64,000 bases of DNA from Luteimonas vadosa (GCF_039543545.1 NZ_BAABJY010000002.1:1116001-1180000); one strand, 5' to 3'; shown: positions 35,080 through 43,783, counted from the stretch's first letter. Notes: generated from the letters alone by a model not told the origin. Numbers and translations: made by a program.

Positions 35080-35357
35080 CCCGACGGCGGGGGTGTCGCG
35101 GGACGGGACACGCGAAGCCTTGCGGGCGGCTCGCGACTCGCGGGAAGCGGCATCGCCCTCCTCCCGGGCCGCACGCGGCGTGCCCGATGAGGGTGCTCAC
35201 CCGTGACACGCCGTCACCCCACGCGACACACCCTAACCCCAACCTCCGCTCCGCGCCCCGGCCCAGCGGTGCGGGCGTTCGATCACACGCGCGCCAATGA
35301 CGCGCCGGCGGTGAGACCTCACTCCGCAAGCGGGAGAGGGGCTCTCCGCGGTCACGC
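35080..35357. other. Non-coding end of the hutG-gor gap with a REP-like piece
   Basis: No supported gene. Near the right end, ACCTCACTCCGCAAGCGGGA and GAGGGGCTCT (35317-35347) are part of the repeat that occurs more completely at 38105. The repeat lies downstream of the gor stop (35358) in minus-strand order, so it may help end transcription. Confidence 0.6.
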
Positions 35358-36734
35358 CTAGCGCATCAGCACCACTTCCTCGGCGCTGGTGGGGTGGATG
35401 GCGACGGTGTCGTGCAGGTCGGCCAGGGTGATGCCCTTCTTCAGCGCGACGGCGAAACCCTGCAGGATCTCGTCGGCGCCCTCGCCGAGCAGGTGGATGC
35501 CGGCCACGCGGCGGTCCTCGCCCACGCAGACCAACTTGAACAGGCTGCGCTGCGGGACGTCCGCCAGGGCGTGGAGCATGGCGCGGAAGTCGCTGCGGTA
35601 GACGTGGACGTCGTCGCCGTGGCGCTTGCGCGCCTCGGCCTCGCTCAGGCCGACCTTGCCGATCGGCGGGTGCGAGAACACCACGGTCGGGATGTCGTCG
35701 TAATCCAGGCGCGCCTCCGCGTGGCCGCCGAAGACGCGGTCCATCAGCCGGCGCGCGGCGGCGATGGCGACGGGCGTGAGCTGGATGCGGTCGGTGACGT
35801 CGCCGACGGCATGTACGCGATCGGCACTGGTGTCCTGGAAGTCGTCGACGCGGACGTGGCCCTGCCCGTCGCATTCCACCCCGGCACGTTCCAGCCCGAG
35901 GGACGCAGTCACGGGTTCCCGACCGATCGCGAAGATCACCTGGTCGAAGCCGCCTTGCGCGTCACCGCCCTGGGACGAGACGCGCAGCTTGCCGTCGCCG
36001 GAGCGCTCGACGGCCTGCAGGTCGAACCCGAAATGCAACGCGGTGCCCGCCTGCCGGTAGTCCTCCTCCAGGTGCTCGGCGAGGTCGCGCTCGAAGCCTT
36101 GCAGCAGGCACGGGCCGCGCATGAACATCTCGACCGGGCAGCCCAGGCGTTGCAGCACGCCGGCCAGCTCGACGCCGATGTAGCCGCCACCGATCATGGC
36201 GACGCGGCCGGGCGGTGCGACGAAGTGGAAGAAATCGTCCGAGACCAGCCCCAGGTCCGCCCCCGGGATGGCGGGGCGGCGTGGCCGCGCGCCGGTGGCG
36301 ATGACCACGTGGTCGCCGTGCAGGCGTGCGCCGTCGTCGGTGATGATCGTGCGTGCGTCTTCGAACCGGCCGCGGCCGACGACGCTGACGATGCCGGCCT
36401 CGTCCAGGCGCCGCCGGTAGCTGGCGTGGATGTTGGCGATGTAGTGCTGGCGCAGGGTGACGAACTCGCGCCAGTCCAGCTCCGGACACGGCAGGCCGGC
36501 GAAGCCCATGCGCCGCGCCAGCTCGATGCGCTCGGCGGTCTGCGCCGCCAGCCACATCGCCTTCTTCGGCACGCAGCCGACGTTGACGCAGGTGCCGCCC
36601 AGTTCCCCCGGCTCGACCAGGGCGACGCGCGCGCCATGCCCCGCGGCGCGGAACGCGGCGGCCAGGCCGCCGGAGCCGCCGCCGAGCACCACGAGGTCGA
36701 AGTCGAACCCGCGCGGGTCGGGACGCCCGCTCAT
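35358..36734 (-). CDS. gor: Glutathione-disulfide reductase
   Basis: FAD enzyme that reduces GSSG with NADPH. The 458 residues contain the FAD motif FDLVVLGGGSGGLAAAFRAA, the redox disulfide in GGTCVNVGCVPKKAMW, IATGARPRRPAIPGA, the NADPH motif VAMIGGGYIGVELAGVL, and the C-terminal dimer His-Glu in HPTSAEEVVLMR. HAVGDVTDRIQLTPVA is the usual FAD-contact strand. CVNVGCVPKK is diagnostic for glutathione reductase within the pyridine-nucleotide disulfide family. Its ATG overlaps the stop of the upstream oxidase gene by four bases (ATGA), so the two genes are co-translated. Confidence 0.93.
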   Translation of the reverse strand: MSGRPDPRGFDFDLVVLGGGSGGLAAAFRAAGHGARVALVEPGELGGTCVNVGCVPKKAMWLAAQTAERIELARRMGFAGLPCPELDWREFVTLRQHYIANIHASYRRRLDEAGIVSVVGRGRFEDARTIITDDGARLHGDHVVIATGARPRRPAIPGADLGLVSDDFFHFVAPPGRVAMIGGGYIGVELAGVLQRLGCPVEMFMRGPCLLQGFERDLAEHLEEDYRQAGTALHFGFDLQAVERSGDGKLRVSSQGGDAQGGFDQVIFAIGREPVTASLGLERAGVECDGQGHVRVDDFQDTSADRVHAVGDVTDRIQLTPVAIAAARRLMDRVFGGHAEARLDYDDIPTVVFSHPPIGKVGLSEAEARKRHGDDVHVYRSDFRAMLHALADVPQRSLFKLVCVGEDRRVAGIHLLGEGADEILQGFAVALKKGITLADLHDTVAIHPTSAEEVVLMR

Positions 36735-37981
36735 GCGAAGCGCGCCGGTGAGAACGGCGCCATGTCGATGCGTGGCGTGCGCGCGCAGATCATGTCGGCG
36801 AGCAGTTCCGCGGTCCCGGTGCTCATGCTGACGCCGAGCATGCCATGTCCGGTCGCCAGCCACAGGTGGTCGCGGCCGGGGACGCGGCCGATGATCGGCA
36901 GGTCGTCGCAGGCCAGCGGCCGCCAGCCGTACCACTCCTCGCGCTTTGCCGGGCCGACGGGATGCACCAGGTACTCGGCTGCGCCGCGTTCGATCGCGTC
37001 AAGGCGGCGGCGATTGAGGCGCGTGTCGTAGCCGGAGAACTCCATGGTGCTGCCGAGGCGGAAGCCGCCGTCCCACGACGTGACGCAGACGCTGCGCTCT
37101 GGCAGCACCACGGGACGCGACGGCACCAGCGGGGGTGGATCGTAGGTGATCGAGTAGCCCTTGCCCGGTTGCACCGGCAACGCACGCAGCCCTGCGGCCT
37201 TCGCGAGCGCCGGCGACCAGGCCCCCGTGGCGATGACGACCTCGCGCGCGCGCCAGCGGCCTTGCGCGGTATGCACCGTGGCGCCGGTGCCGTCGGGGTC
37301 GAGCGCGATGACGTCGCGCTGCTCTTCGATCGTGCCGCCCGCCGCGCGCAGCGCCTGCGCCAGCGCGGCGACGTAGCGGTCCGGTCGCAGCCGCGCGTCC
37401 CCGGGGAAACGGACCACGCCGGCGAGGCCGGGTTTCAGGGCGGGCTCCCGGCGCACGTAGTCGTCGCCGTCGATGGACTCCGAGGCGATGCCGAGCTCGG
37501 CCAGCAAGGGCAATTCGTGCCGGAAGTGCTCCAGTGCCGCCGGGGTGCGGAACAGGTAATCCATGCCGGACTCGGTGAAGTCGCAGTCCAGGCGGTGGCG
37601 GGCGACCCAGTCGGGGAACAGCGCGCGCGAGGCCAGCAGCAGGGCCGCCCTCGCCTGCATCGCGCTGCGCCAGTCGCGGCCGTTGCAGCGGGACGAGAAC
37701 CGCAGCAGCCACTGCCACAAGGCCGGATCGATGCGCGGCGCGACGTAGAACGGCGCGTCCGGCGTCAACATCCAGCGCAATGCCTTGGCGACCATGCCCG
37801 GCGCCGCCAGCGGTGCGGCGTGGCTGGGCGTGAGCGTGCCGCAATTGCCGTGGGAGCTGCCGCTGCCGATGGTCCGGGACTCGAGCACGCGGACGCCGCG
37901 ACCGGCTTCGACCAGCGCCAGCGCCGTCGCCAGGCCGATCACCCCGCCGCCGATGACCAGCACGTCGTCGTCGTTGCCCAT
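36731..37981 (-). CDS. FAD-dependent D-amino acid dehydrogenase-type oxidoreductase (DadA family)
   Basis: A 416-residue flavoprotein of the DAO/DadA superfamily. It begins DDVLVIGGGVIGLATALALVEAGRGVRVLE with the dinucleotide motif, followed by SSHGNCGTLTPSHAAPL (typical of DadA: SxxNxGxxxPS), VIATGAWSPALAKAAGL and LACDDLPIIGRVPG, then LATGHGMLGVSMSTGTAELLADMI. It may oxidise D-amino acids or D-hydroxyproline. The 4-base overlap with gor and the deacylase for N-acyl-D-amino acids upstream on the same strand suggest a D-amino-acid route: free D-amino acids released, then oxidised. Substrate is not assignable. Confidence 0.85.
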   Translation of the reverse strand: MGNDDDVLVIGGGVIGLATALALVEAGRGVRVLESRTIGSGSSHGNCGTLTPSHAAPLAAPGMVAKALRWMLTPDAPFYVAPRIDPALWQWLLRFSSRCNGRDWRSAMQARAALLLASRALFPDWVARHRLDCDFTESGMDYLFRTPAALEHFRHELPLLAELGIASESIDGDDYVRREPALKPGLAGVVRFPGDARLRPDRYVAALAQALRAAGGTIEEQRDVIALDPDGTGATVHTAQGRWRAREVVIATGAWSPALAKAAGLRALPVQPGKGYSITYDPPPLVPSRPVVLPERSVCVTSWDGGFRLGSTMEFSGYDTRLNRRRLDAIERGAAEYLVHPVGPAKREEWYGWRPLACDDLPIIGRVPGRDHLWLATGHGMLGVSMSTGTAELLADMICARTPRIDMAPFSPARFA

Positions 37982-38104
37982 GGGTCCAGTCTACGGGGGT
38001 GGTCAAGCGGCGAGGCGGAGGGCGCGTGTTGCCCAGTGTTGGGGAGGCGGCGCCAACGGCGGAATGGATCGAGGCAGGTAGAGGATGCCGACCTGGACTC
38101 ACGG

Positions 38105-38144
38105 CCCTCACCCCAACCCCTGTCCCGTAAACGGGAGAGGGGCT
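38105..38144. repeat. REP-like hairpin of Xanthomonadaceae type
   Basis: CCCTCACCCCAACCCCTGTCC (in pieces) then CGTAAACG and GGGAGAGGGGCT: the arms CCCCTGTCCCG and CGGGAGAGGGG are complementary except for one base around TAAA. A partial copy sits at 35317-35347. Such hairpins are scattered between genes throughout related genomes. Confidence 0.75.
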
Positions 38145-38208
38145 CACCGAAACTTGCCGGGTGGCGGCGGCACGTGCACTCGGACCGGCTCGCATCAATG
38201 GTCGCGGG

Positions 38209-38290
38209 GCTTGTGCCCTGGGGCAGCTTACTTAGCGCTTGTGCGTGGCACGGCTCACTTGGCGCTTGTGCCCCGGGCCACCTGGCTTGC
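38209..38290. repeat. 27/28-bp tandem triplicate
   Basis: Units starting GCTTGTGC at 38209, 38237 and 38264 (28, 27 and 27 bases): GCTTGTGCCCTGGGGCAGCT, GCTTGTGCGTGGCACGGCTC and GCTTGTGCCCCGGGCCACCT. Each continues with a form of TACTTAGC, ACTTGGC or GGCTTGC. The units lie just after the 3' end of the deacylase gene and have diverged. Confidence 0.75.
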
Positions 38291-38344
38291 GGGACGAAGC
38301 ACTGATGCCGTTCCGGTTGGAGGGAAGCCGCCTGTGCCCGGGAC

Positions 38345-40069
38345 TCAGTCCGGATCGGCTTGCCCCCCATCCGGCCAGCCCGTCCAACCCGGTCCGCGCA
38401 CGACGATGCCGGGCGTGGCACCGGTGTGTTCGCCGTCGCGCAGGACCTGCACGCCATTGACGAATACGTCGTCCACGCCTGTGGCGTACTGCATGGGCTT
38501 GTCGAACGTGGCGTGGTCCTGGATGGTGGCCGGGTCGAACACGACGAGGTCGGCGTGGCACCCGGGTTGCAGGCAGCCGCGGTCGCGCAGTTTCCAGTTG
38601 CGCGCCGGCAGGCCGGTCATGCGGTGGATGCCCTCTTCCAGCGACATCAGGTTCCGGTCGCGCACGTAGTGGCCGAGGAAGCGCGCGGCGTTGCCGTAGG
38701 CGCGCGGATGCGTGCTGGATTTGAGGAACACACCCTCGGTCGCGGAGGATTCGGCGTCGGAACCGAGGCTGGTCCAGGGTTGTTTCAAACCCAGCTCGAC
38801 GTTTTCCTCGCTCATCAGGAAGTACGCCGTGTCCACCCGCGAATCGTCCTCGATGATCAGGTCGAGGATGGTGTCCTCCGGCGAGGTGCCGCGCATCGCG
38901 GTGACTTCGGCCAGCGTCTTGCCGATCAGCGGCTTGAGGGTGTCGTTCTTGAAACCGATGAACAGCACGCGCTCGTCGGAGCCGGCCAGCAGGCGCAGGT
39001 TCTCCCAGGCATCGCTGTGCGTGCGCATTTCCCCGATCAGCCGCTTGCGCGTGGCCGGGTCCTTGAGCCGCGCGACCATCGCGTCGTGGCCGCCGGCCTG
39101 CACCCAGGGCGGCAGCGCCACCGTGAGCCCCGTCGCGCCGGCGGGGTAGGCGTACATGTTGGCGCCGATCTCGACGCCCTCGGCGCGTCCGGCATCGATC
39201 TTCGCCACCGCCTGCGCCATCTTCGGCCAGTTGCGTTCGCCGGCGGCCTTGAGGTGGTAGGCCTCGGCGTGCTGGCCGGTGGCGCGGCCGATGGCGATGG
39301 TTTCGTCGAGCGCCTCCAGCAACCGGCCCGCCTCGCTGCGCATGTGCGCCACGTAGCCGCCGCCGGACTCCGCCGCGGCCTGCGCCAACGCGATCAACTC
39401 CTCGGTTTCCGCGAAGAACGCGGGCGGATAGATGAGCGAGGCGCCGACGCCCAGCGCGCCCTCCCGCATCGCGGCACGGACCAGGCCTTGCATGCGCGCC
39501 AGCTGCGCCGCGTCCGGGTCGATGTCGCCTTCGCCCAGCTCGTGGATGCGCACCGTGGTCGCGCCGACGAATGACGCGACGTTGGGCGTGATGCCGCGCC
39601 GCTCCAGGAACTCGAGGTATTCGCCCAGCGTGGTCCACTCGATGTCGTAGCGGATGTCGCCCTGCTGCTTGCGGGCGTCGGCCTTCATCCCGGCGTTCCA
39701 CGGCCCCATCGACCAGCCTTCGCCAAACAGCTCCAGGGTGATGCCCTGCTTGGTGTCGCTGACGCCGCGGCCGTCCTGGATCAGCGATTCGGTCGCCCAG
39801 CTGAGCACGTTGATGAAGCCCGGCGCGACCGCCCGGCCCTCCGCGTCGACCACCCGGTGCGCGGTGGCCACCGCACCGCGTGGCAACAGCGCGGCCACGC
39901 GGTCGCCATTGACCGCGACCTCCAGCGGTTCCGGCGGGGCGCCCGTGCCGTCGTAGACCGCGCCGTTGCGGATGAGCAGGTCGTAGTGTTCAACGACGCC
40001 CGGGGTTGGCGAAGTGGCGCAACCGGCGAGAACTCCGGCCGCGAGGGCGAGGGTGATCAGACGGCGCAT
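38345..40069 (-). CDS. N-acyl-D-amino-acid deacylase / amidohydrolase lipoprotein
   Basis: A 574-residue metal-dependent amidohydrolase related to D-aminoacylase. It begins with a lipoprotein signal, MRRLITLALAAGVLAGCAT (lipobox LAGC), chosen over an in-frame start 54 bases upstream because AAGGAG precedes it. Further on, YDLLIRNGAVYDGTGAPPEPLEV, VAPGFINVLSW, GASLIYPP and GYVAHMRSE follow the D-aminoacylase plan, and DLVVFDPATIQDHATFDKP closes it. The usual HxD after APGFI is replaced by VLSW (N-L-S-W), so one early metal-ligand pair looks absent. An outer-membrane or periplasmic lipoprotein deacylase upstream of a D-amino-acid flavoprotein is coherent with D-amino-acid catabolism. Confidence 0.82.
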   Translation of the reverse strand: MRRLITLALAAGVLAGCATSPTPGVVEHYDLLIRNGAVYDGTGAPPEPLEVAVNGDRVAALLPRGAVATAHRVVDAEGRAVAPGFINVLSWATESLIQDGRGVSDTKQGITLELFGEGWSMGPWNAGMKADARKQQGDIRYDIEWTTLGEYLEFLERRGITPNVASFVGATTVRIHELGEGDIDPDAAQLARMQGLVRAAMREGALGVGASLIYPPAFFAETEELIALAQAAAESGGGYVAHMRSEAGRLLEALDETIAIGRATGQHAEAYHLKAAGERNWPKMAQAVAKIDAGRAEGVEIGANMYAYPAGATGLTVALPPWVQAGGHDAMVARLKDPATRKRLIGEMRTHSDAWENLRLLAGSDERVLFIGFKNDTLKPLIGKTLAEVTAMRGTSPEDTILDLIIEDDSRVDTAYFLMSEENVELGLKQPWTSLGSDAESSATEGVFLKSSTHPRAYGNAARFLGHYVRDRNLMSLEEGIHRMTGLPARNWKLRDRGCLQPGCHADLVVFDPATIQDHATFDKPMQYATGVDDVFVNGVQVLRDGEHTGATPGIVVRGPGWTGWPDGGQADPD

Positions 40070-40237
40070 TGCACGCTCCTTCCGGGATGTCGGGGAGACC
40101 GGCGCAGGCGACGGAATCGCCACGCACGGCCGGATCGACAGCCATCCTAGGACCGATCCATGGGTGCGGCTACACCCATCGTCGATGCCGAAGGTCGCGG
40201 TGGGCCAGCAAGGAGGAGAACCCCGGCCAGGACCGCA

Positions 40238-40717
40238 TCAGTGCTGGTGGCCGCCCTCGCCGTGCACGTGGCCGTGTTCGATCTCTTCCTTGCTCGCTTC
40301 CCGGACGTCGACGACCTCGATGTCGAAGTGCAGGTCCTTGCCCGACATCGGGTGGTTGAGGTCGACGTCGACCACGCTCATGCCGACCTTCTGGATGGTC
40401 ACCGCGCGCGGGCCGAAGTTCGTGTTGAGCACGACCTGCATGCCCGGGGCGAGCTTCTGGCCGTCGAAATGCTTCTTGGGTACCCGCTGCGACAGTCCCT
40501 CGCGGCGCTCGCCGTAGGCCTCGGCGGCGGCGACGTCCACGCCGAAGCTGTCGCCGGCTTCATGGCCCTCGAGCGCCTTCTCCAGCCCGGGGATGATGTT
40601 GTTGTGCCCGACGAGGATCGCCATGGGTTCGCGTTCCTTCGAAGATTCCAGGGGGTCCTGGCCCTGCTCGGACACGGTGTAATGGAAACGGACGACGCGG
40701 TCTTTCTCGATCTTCAT
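40238..40717 (-). CDS. slyD: FKBP-type peptidyl-prolyl isomerase SlyD
   Basis: Cytosolic prolyl isomerase, chaperone and metal carrier. The 159 residues show the split FKBP domain (MKIEKDRVVRFHYTVSE, GHNNIIPGLEKALEGHEAGD, and DLNHPMSGKDLHFDIEVVDVR), the insert-in-flap domain between them, and a histidine-rich tail (EEIEHGHVHGEGGHQH) that resembles the nickel/zinc-binding C-terminus of E. coli SlyD but is shorter. It lies 59 bases from a divergent NlpC/P60 gene. Confidence 0.93.
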   Translation of the reverse strand: MKIEKDRVVRFHYTVSEQGQDPLESSKEREPMAILVGHNNIIPGLEKALEGHEAGDSFGVDVAAAEAYGERREGLSQRVPKKHFDGQKLAPGMQVVLNTNFGPRAVTIQKVGMSVVDVDLNHPMSGKDLHFDIEVVDVREASKEEIEHGHVHGEGGHQH

Positions 40718-40776
40718 GGCAGCACTCGTGGAGGCGGCGGCGTGCCGCTTGTCGGGAAGGCGGGGGTTCGGCCAAG

Positions 40777-41346
40777 ATGTCGGCCGTGGGAACTCTCGCG
40801 CATTATCCGGGCTACGCGCGCCGCGCGCCAACCGCGGCCGCCGTCGCGTTGGCGATCGGCGTCCTGGCCATGGTCGCCGGCTGCGGCCGCGATGCCGTCC
40901 GGTCCACCGCGCAGCGCAGCGCGGTCGTCCCCCAGCGCGACTGGTCCGGCACCTCGCCCGCAGACCCCGCCTCGGCCAACGCCGTTCTCATCCGGGCCAT
41001 CAGCCTGGTCGGCACGCCCTACCGCTACGGCGGCAACACGCCCGAGGGCGGCTTCGATTGCAGCGGCCTGGTGAACTACGTCTACGACGACATGCTCGAG
41101 ATCAAGCTGCCGCGGACCTCGCGCGAGCTGGCCGCCTACCAAGGCCCGAGGATCGCCCCGGAGCGGCTGGCCACGGCCGACCTCGTCTTCTTCGGCAGCG
41201 GCGGGCAGGTCAGCCATGTCGGCATCTATGTCGGCGAGGGCCGGTTCGTCCACGCCCCCAGCAGCGGCGGCACCGTGCGGCTGGACCATCTGGACGGGCA
41301 TTACTGGCGCGACCACTACTCAGGGGCCAAGCGCGTCCTTCGTTAA
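40777..41346 (+). CDS. NlpC/P60 family lipoprotein (peptidoglycan endopeptidase)
   Basis: A 189-residue cell-wall hydrolase. The signal contains VLAMVAGC, a lipobox with Cys near residue 36, preceded by a longer than usual basic lead. The NlpC/P60 domain runs from about residue 72: GTPYRYGGNTPEGGFDCSGLVNYV contains the catalytic Cys in DCSG, VSHVGIYVGEGRFVHAP contains the catalytic His and Asn/His region. A second member follows 266 bases further. Related Spr/MepS-type hydrolases cut D,D- or gamma-D-Glu-diamino acid bonds during wall growth. Confidence 0.9.
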   Translation: MSAVGTLAHYPGYARRAPTAAAVALAIGVLAMVAGCGRDAVRSTAQRSAVVPQRDWSGTSPADPASANAVLIRAISLVGTPYRYGGNTPEGGFDCSGLVNYVYDDMLEIKLPRTSRELAAYQGPRIAPERLATADLVFFGSGGQVSHVGIYVGEGRFVHAPSSGGTVRLDHLDGHYWRDHYSGAKRVLR

Positions 41347-41612
41347 GCATGCGCGACGATTCCGCGAAGGCCCTGCTGTGCCCGCTAACGCCTGGGCACC
41401 CCGGCACGGATCGCCGATCTCTGAATTTGCTTTGAATACAACCACTTGCCGATTCCAGTGTGGATTCCCGTCACCACGCTGAACCGTTGCCTACGCGATG
41501 ACGGAAATGTGAAGTCCATCGCTGGTTTTCACGCGGTGCTAACGGAATGTGAACCACTGGGCTGCCGTCGTCCGGCACCATCACGCCCTGCTGACATTCC
41601 TGAAACCGACGC

Positions 41613-42266
41613 GTGACGACACCAGACCTGATTTCCGGCCTACCTGCCGCCGCCCGCCGCCCCTCGCGGGGCCTGTCCGCCCTCCTCTGCGCCTTGCTTG
41701 GCGCCGCCGCCCTTCCGGCGATGGCCGCGCCGGGCCTGGCCGCCGATTCCGCCGATGCGATCCGCGTGGATTCCACCAGCCAGGCGCTGGTCGAAGACAC
41801 CCTCGTGGCCGACCGCAGCCTGCTGTTCGCCACCGACGTCAACCAGATCATCACCGCACGGGCCGAAGTGGCCGCCGAGCCGCAGGGCCGGGTGCAGACC
41901 ATGCTCAAGCGCGCACTGGCCCTGCTGGGGACGCCCTACCGCTGGGGCGGCACGTCGCCCGATGGCGGCTTCGACTGTAGCGGCCTGGTGGGTTACGTGT
42001 TCCGCACCGCGCTGGGCATCGAGCTGCCGCGCGTGTCCCGCGACATGGCCAACGACGGCGAGAAGGTCGAGCGCAGCGCGCTGAGCGCCGGTGACCTCGT
42101 GTTCTTCAGCCGCCGCGGCAAGCTCGTCGACCACGTCGGCATCTACCTGGGCAACGGCCAGTTCGTCCACGCCCCCCGCACCGGCAAGGACGTCATGGTG
42201 TCGGACCTGGACAAGGGTTACTGGAGCGGAAAGTTCCTGCAAGCCCGTCGGGTCGCCGGCATCTGA
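41613..42266 (+). CDS. NlpC/P60 family peptidoglycan endopeptidase
   Basis: A 217-residue exported hydrolase, a close relative of the preceding gene. GTG 41613 is the only start before the signal peptide (LSALLCALLGAAALPAMAAPGLAA). The domain from about residue 105 reads LLGTPYRWGGTSPDGGFDCSGLVGYVF, DLVFFSRRGKLVDHVGIYLGNGQFVHAP and repeats the pattern of the neighbouring lipoprotein, including the Cys, His and second His. No lipobox is visible, so this copy should be periplasmic and soluble. A good terminator follows at 42295. Confidence 0.88.
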   Translation: MTTPDLISGLPAAARRPSRGLSALLCALLGAAALPAMAAPGLAADSADAIRVDSTSQALVEDTLVADRSLLFATDVNQIITARAEVAAEPQGRVQTMLKRALALLGTPYRWGGTSPDGGFDCSGLVGYVFRTALGIELPRVSRDMANDGEKVERSALSAGDLVFFSRRGKLVDHVGIYLGNGQFVHAPRTGKDVMVSDLDKGYWSGKFLQARRVAGI

Positions 42267-42294
42267 CCCATCCCGGGCACTGATCCAACACACC

Positions 42295-42323
42295 GAAGGC
42301 CGCGCGAGCGGCCTTCGTCGTTT
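42295..42323 (+). terminator. Rho-independent terminator after the second NlpC/P60 gene
   Basis: GAAGGCCGC, loop GCGA, GCGGCCTTC is a nine-base-pair stem on the plus strand, followed by GTCGTTT. It lies 28 bases after the stop. Confidence 0.85.
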
Positions 42324-42781
42324 CCGGGGCGTCGCCACCGCTAGGCGCCGCGCGATCCCATCGTGGTGTCCGGCGGGGCTTGCCCCGGTCTTCATGGCGA
42401 TGAAGCCCGTACGTGCGCCCGTTCCAGCGATGGACCGGGAGGCGGGACGCCGGGCCGCGGACGGCAATATCCAGCCAGCCGTCCGTGCCCTTCGTGGGCA
42501 GGACATTGGCAAGCCGCTCTTGCCGTGCATGCTTTCCCACCAGCCGTCCACCTGCCTGCCCAGCGGGAAGTCACCGTGGCCGGCGAAGCCGAATCAGGAA
42601 GTGCCGTCCTCCCCGACCAGAGCCTTGCGCCGGCCGTCGCCGTTGTGGGGCCGGTCCATGTCGATGCCCGCCGTCGACGCATCGGAAGGGTCGGCACAAA
42701 GCAGCCACCTGCCGCCGCGCCGGTTGCCACCACGCCTGCGCCGCGCCATCCTCGGGGCATCGACGCCAACTGGAGCACGCC
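42324..42781. other. Gap without a supported gene
   Basis: About 460 bases. Open frames here lack a recognisable product or signal. A small GCGGGGCTTGCCCCGG hairpin is near 42370. Promoter for the small membrane-protein gene that starts at 42782 should be here. I see nothing else. Confidence 0.4.
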
Positions 42782-43192
42782 ATGGGCCGCACCATCCTCG
42801 CGGTTTTCGCAGGCCTGGTCACCGCGATGCTGGTGATGATCTCGATGGAGTTCGTGGCGACCCGGCTGTCGCCGCCGCCGCCGGGCTTCGCGATCGAAAG
42901 CGAGGCCGACCTCGCCCGCCTCGTCGAAATGGCCTCGCCCACCAGCAAGGCCCTGGTGGTCCTGGGCTGGGCGCTGGCCAGCTTCCTCGGGGCCTGGGTC
43001 GCCGGGCGCCTGTCCCGCGTGCACCGGCAGGTCGCCGCGCTCGCGATCGGGGTGCTCATCGTGGTCGGCGTCATCTTCAATGCCGCCAACATCCCGCACC
43101 CGGCCTGGATGGTCGTGCTCGGGGTGGTGTTGCCGGTGCCGCTGGCCTACGCCGCCGCCCGGCTCGTCGCCCGGCGGACCGCGCCGGGCTGA
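42782..43192 (+). CDS. Small four-helix membrane protein, unrecognised
   Basis: A 136-residue protein made of four TM segments: MGRTILAVFAGLVTAMLVMISMEF at the start, ALVVLGWALASFLGAWVAGRL near 58, VAALAIGVLIVVGVIFNAANI near 83 and MVVLGVVLPVPLAYAAARLV near 108. A short periplasmic loop (PPPPGFAIESEADLARLVEM) lies between the first two. I do not recognise the family. ATG at 42782 gives a first helix right from the N-terminus. Weak context: a gap to the left, HemJ-like gene convergent to the right. Confidence 0.75.
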   Translation: MGRTILAVFAGLVTAMLVMISMEFVATRLSPPPPGFAIESEADLARLVEMASPTSKALVVLGWALASFLGAWVAGRLSRVHRQVAALAIGVLIVVGVIFNAANIPHPAWMVVLGVVLPVPLAYAAARLVARRTAPG

Positions 43193-43253
43193 TGCGCGGC
43201 GCGGCTCGCCTTGCCTTGCCGATCGCGGCACGGCAGGGCCTGCCGCAGGTCGC

Positions 43254-43679
43254 TCAGAACTGGGGCTTGGCCAGCACCAGGTAGACGATGGCCACCAGCG
43301 CCAGCACCGGCAGTTCGTTGAACCAGCGCAGCGTGCGTGTCGACGGCAGCGGGCGGCCCTGCACGGAACCCTTGAGCCAGCGCCCGGCCCAGATGAAATG
43401 CGCGAGCACCGCGCCGACCAGCAGCAGCTTGACGTGCAGCCACGGCCCCACGACGCGGAAATGCAGCCAGAGGACGAGGCCGAGGACGACGGCGAAGCCG
43501 AACATCGCGTGCCCGAACCGGTACAGGCGCCGCCCCATCAGCTCGAGCCGCTCGCGGACCGCGGGCACGTCGCCCGCCTCGACGAGGTTGAGCAGGATCC
43601 GCGGCAGGTAGAAGACGGCCGCCATCCAGGCGATGACGAACACCAGGTGCGCGGTCTTGGTCCAGAAATAGGCTTGCAT
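43254..43679 (-). CDS. HemJ/CopD-like membrane protein
   Basis: A 141-residue four-helix membrane protein: YFWTKTAHLVFVIAWMAAVFYLPRILL (His in the first helix), GRRLYRFGHAMFGFAVVLGLVLWL, LHVKLLLVGAVLAHFIWAG and RWFNELPVLALVAIVYLVLAKPQF. The pattern fits UPF0093/HemJ protoporphyrinogen IX oxidase, where the first-helix His and the Lys after WLHVK are important. Annotation pipelines often call relatives CopD-family. HemJ would complete haem synthesis if hemG/hemY are absent, which cannot be checked here. Confidence 0.75.
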   Translation of the reverse strand: MQAYFWTKTAHLVFVIAWMAAVFYLPRILLNLVEAGDVPAVRERLELMGRRLYRFGHAMFGFAVVLGLVLWLHFRVVGPWLHVKLLLVGAVLAHFIWAGRWLKGSVQGRPLPSTRTLRWFNELPVLALVAIVYLVLAKPQF

Positions 43680-43783
43680 CGTCGTTCTCGATCCGGGGCC
43701 CGGCCATCCTACACGCGCGCCGGCGGGCGCATGCCGGCCTTCGTCCCCGCCACCCGGGTGTCGTGGCGCGCTATCGTCCCGGC

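Larger units (their letters stand above)
37982..38344. other. Gap with a REP hairpin and a 27-bp triplicate
   Basis: No gene is supported in this 363-base gap between two minus-strand genes. It contains a REP-like hairpin (38105-38144), three tandem copies of a 27-28-base unit (38209-38290), and an unstructured remainder. It probably also carries the promoter for the DadA-type gene, but no clear boxes are visible. Confidence 0.6.

Noticed and set aside
34529..35206. 225-codon plus frame through the 126-bp repeat
   Set aside because: Open because the repeat period is divisible by three; other frames on both strands are equally open, and no ribosome-binding site or signal was seen. Kept as a finding but not as a gene.
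42363..42836. 157-codon plus frame in the gap before the four-helix protein
   Set aside because: It overlaps the membrane-protein start in another frame, has Pro/Arg/Ala shadow composition, and lacks a ribosome-binding site.
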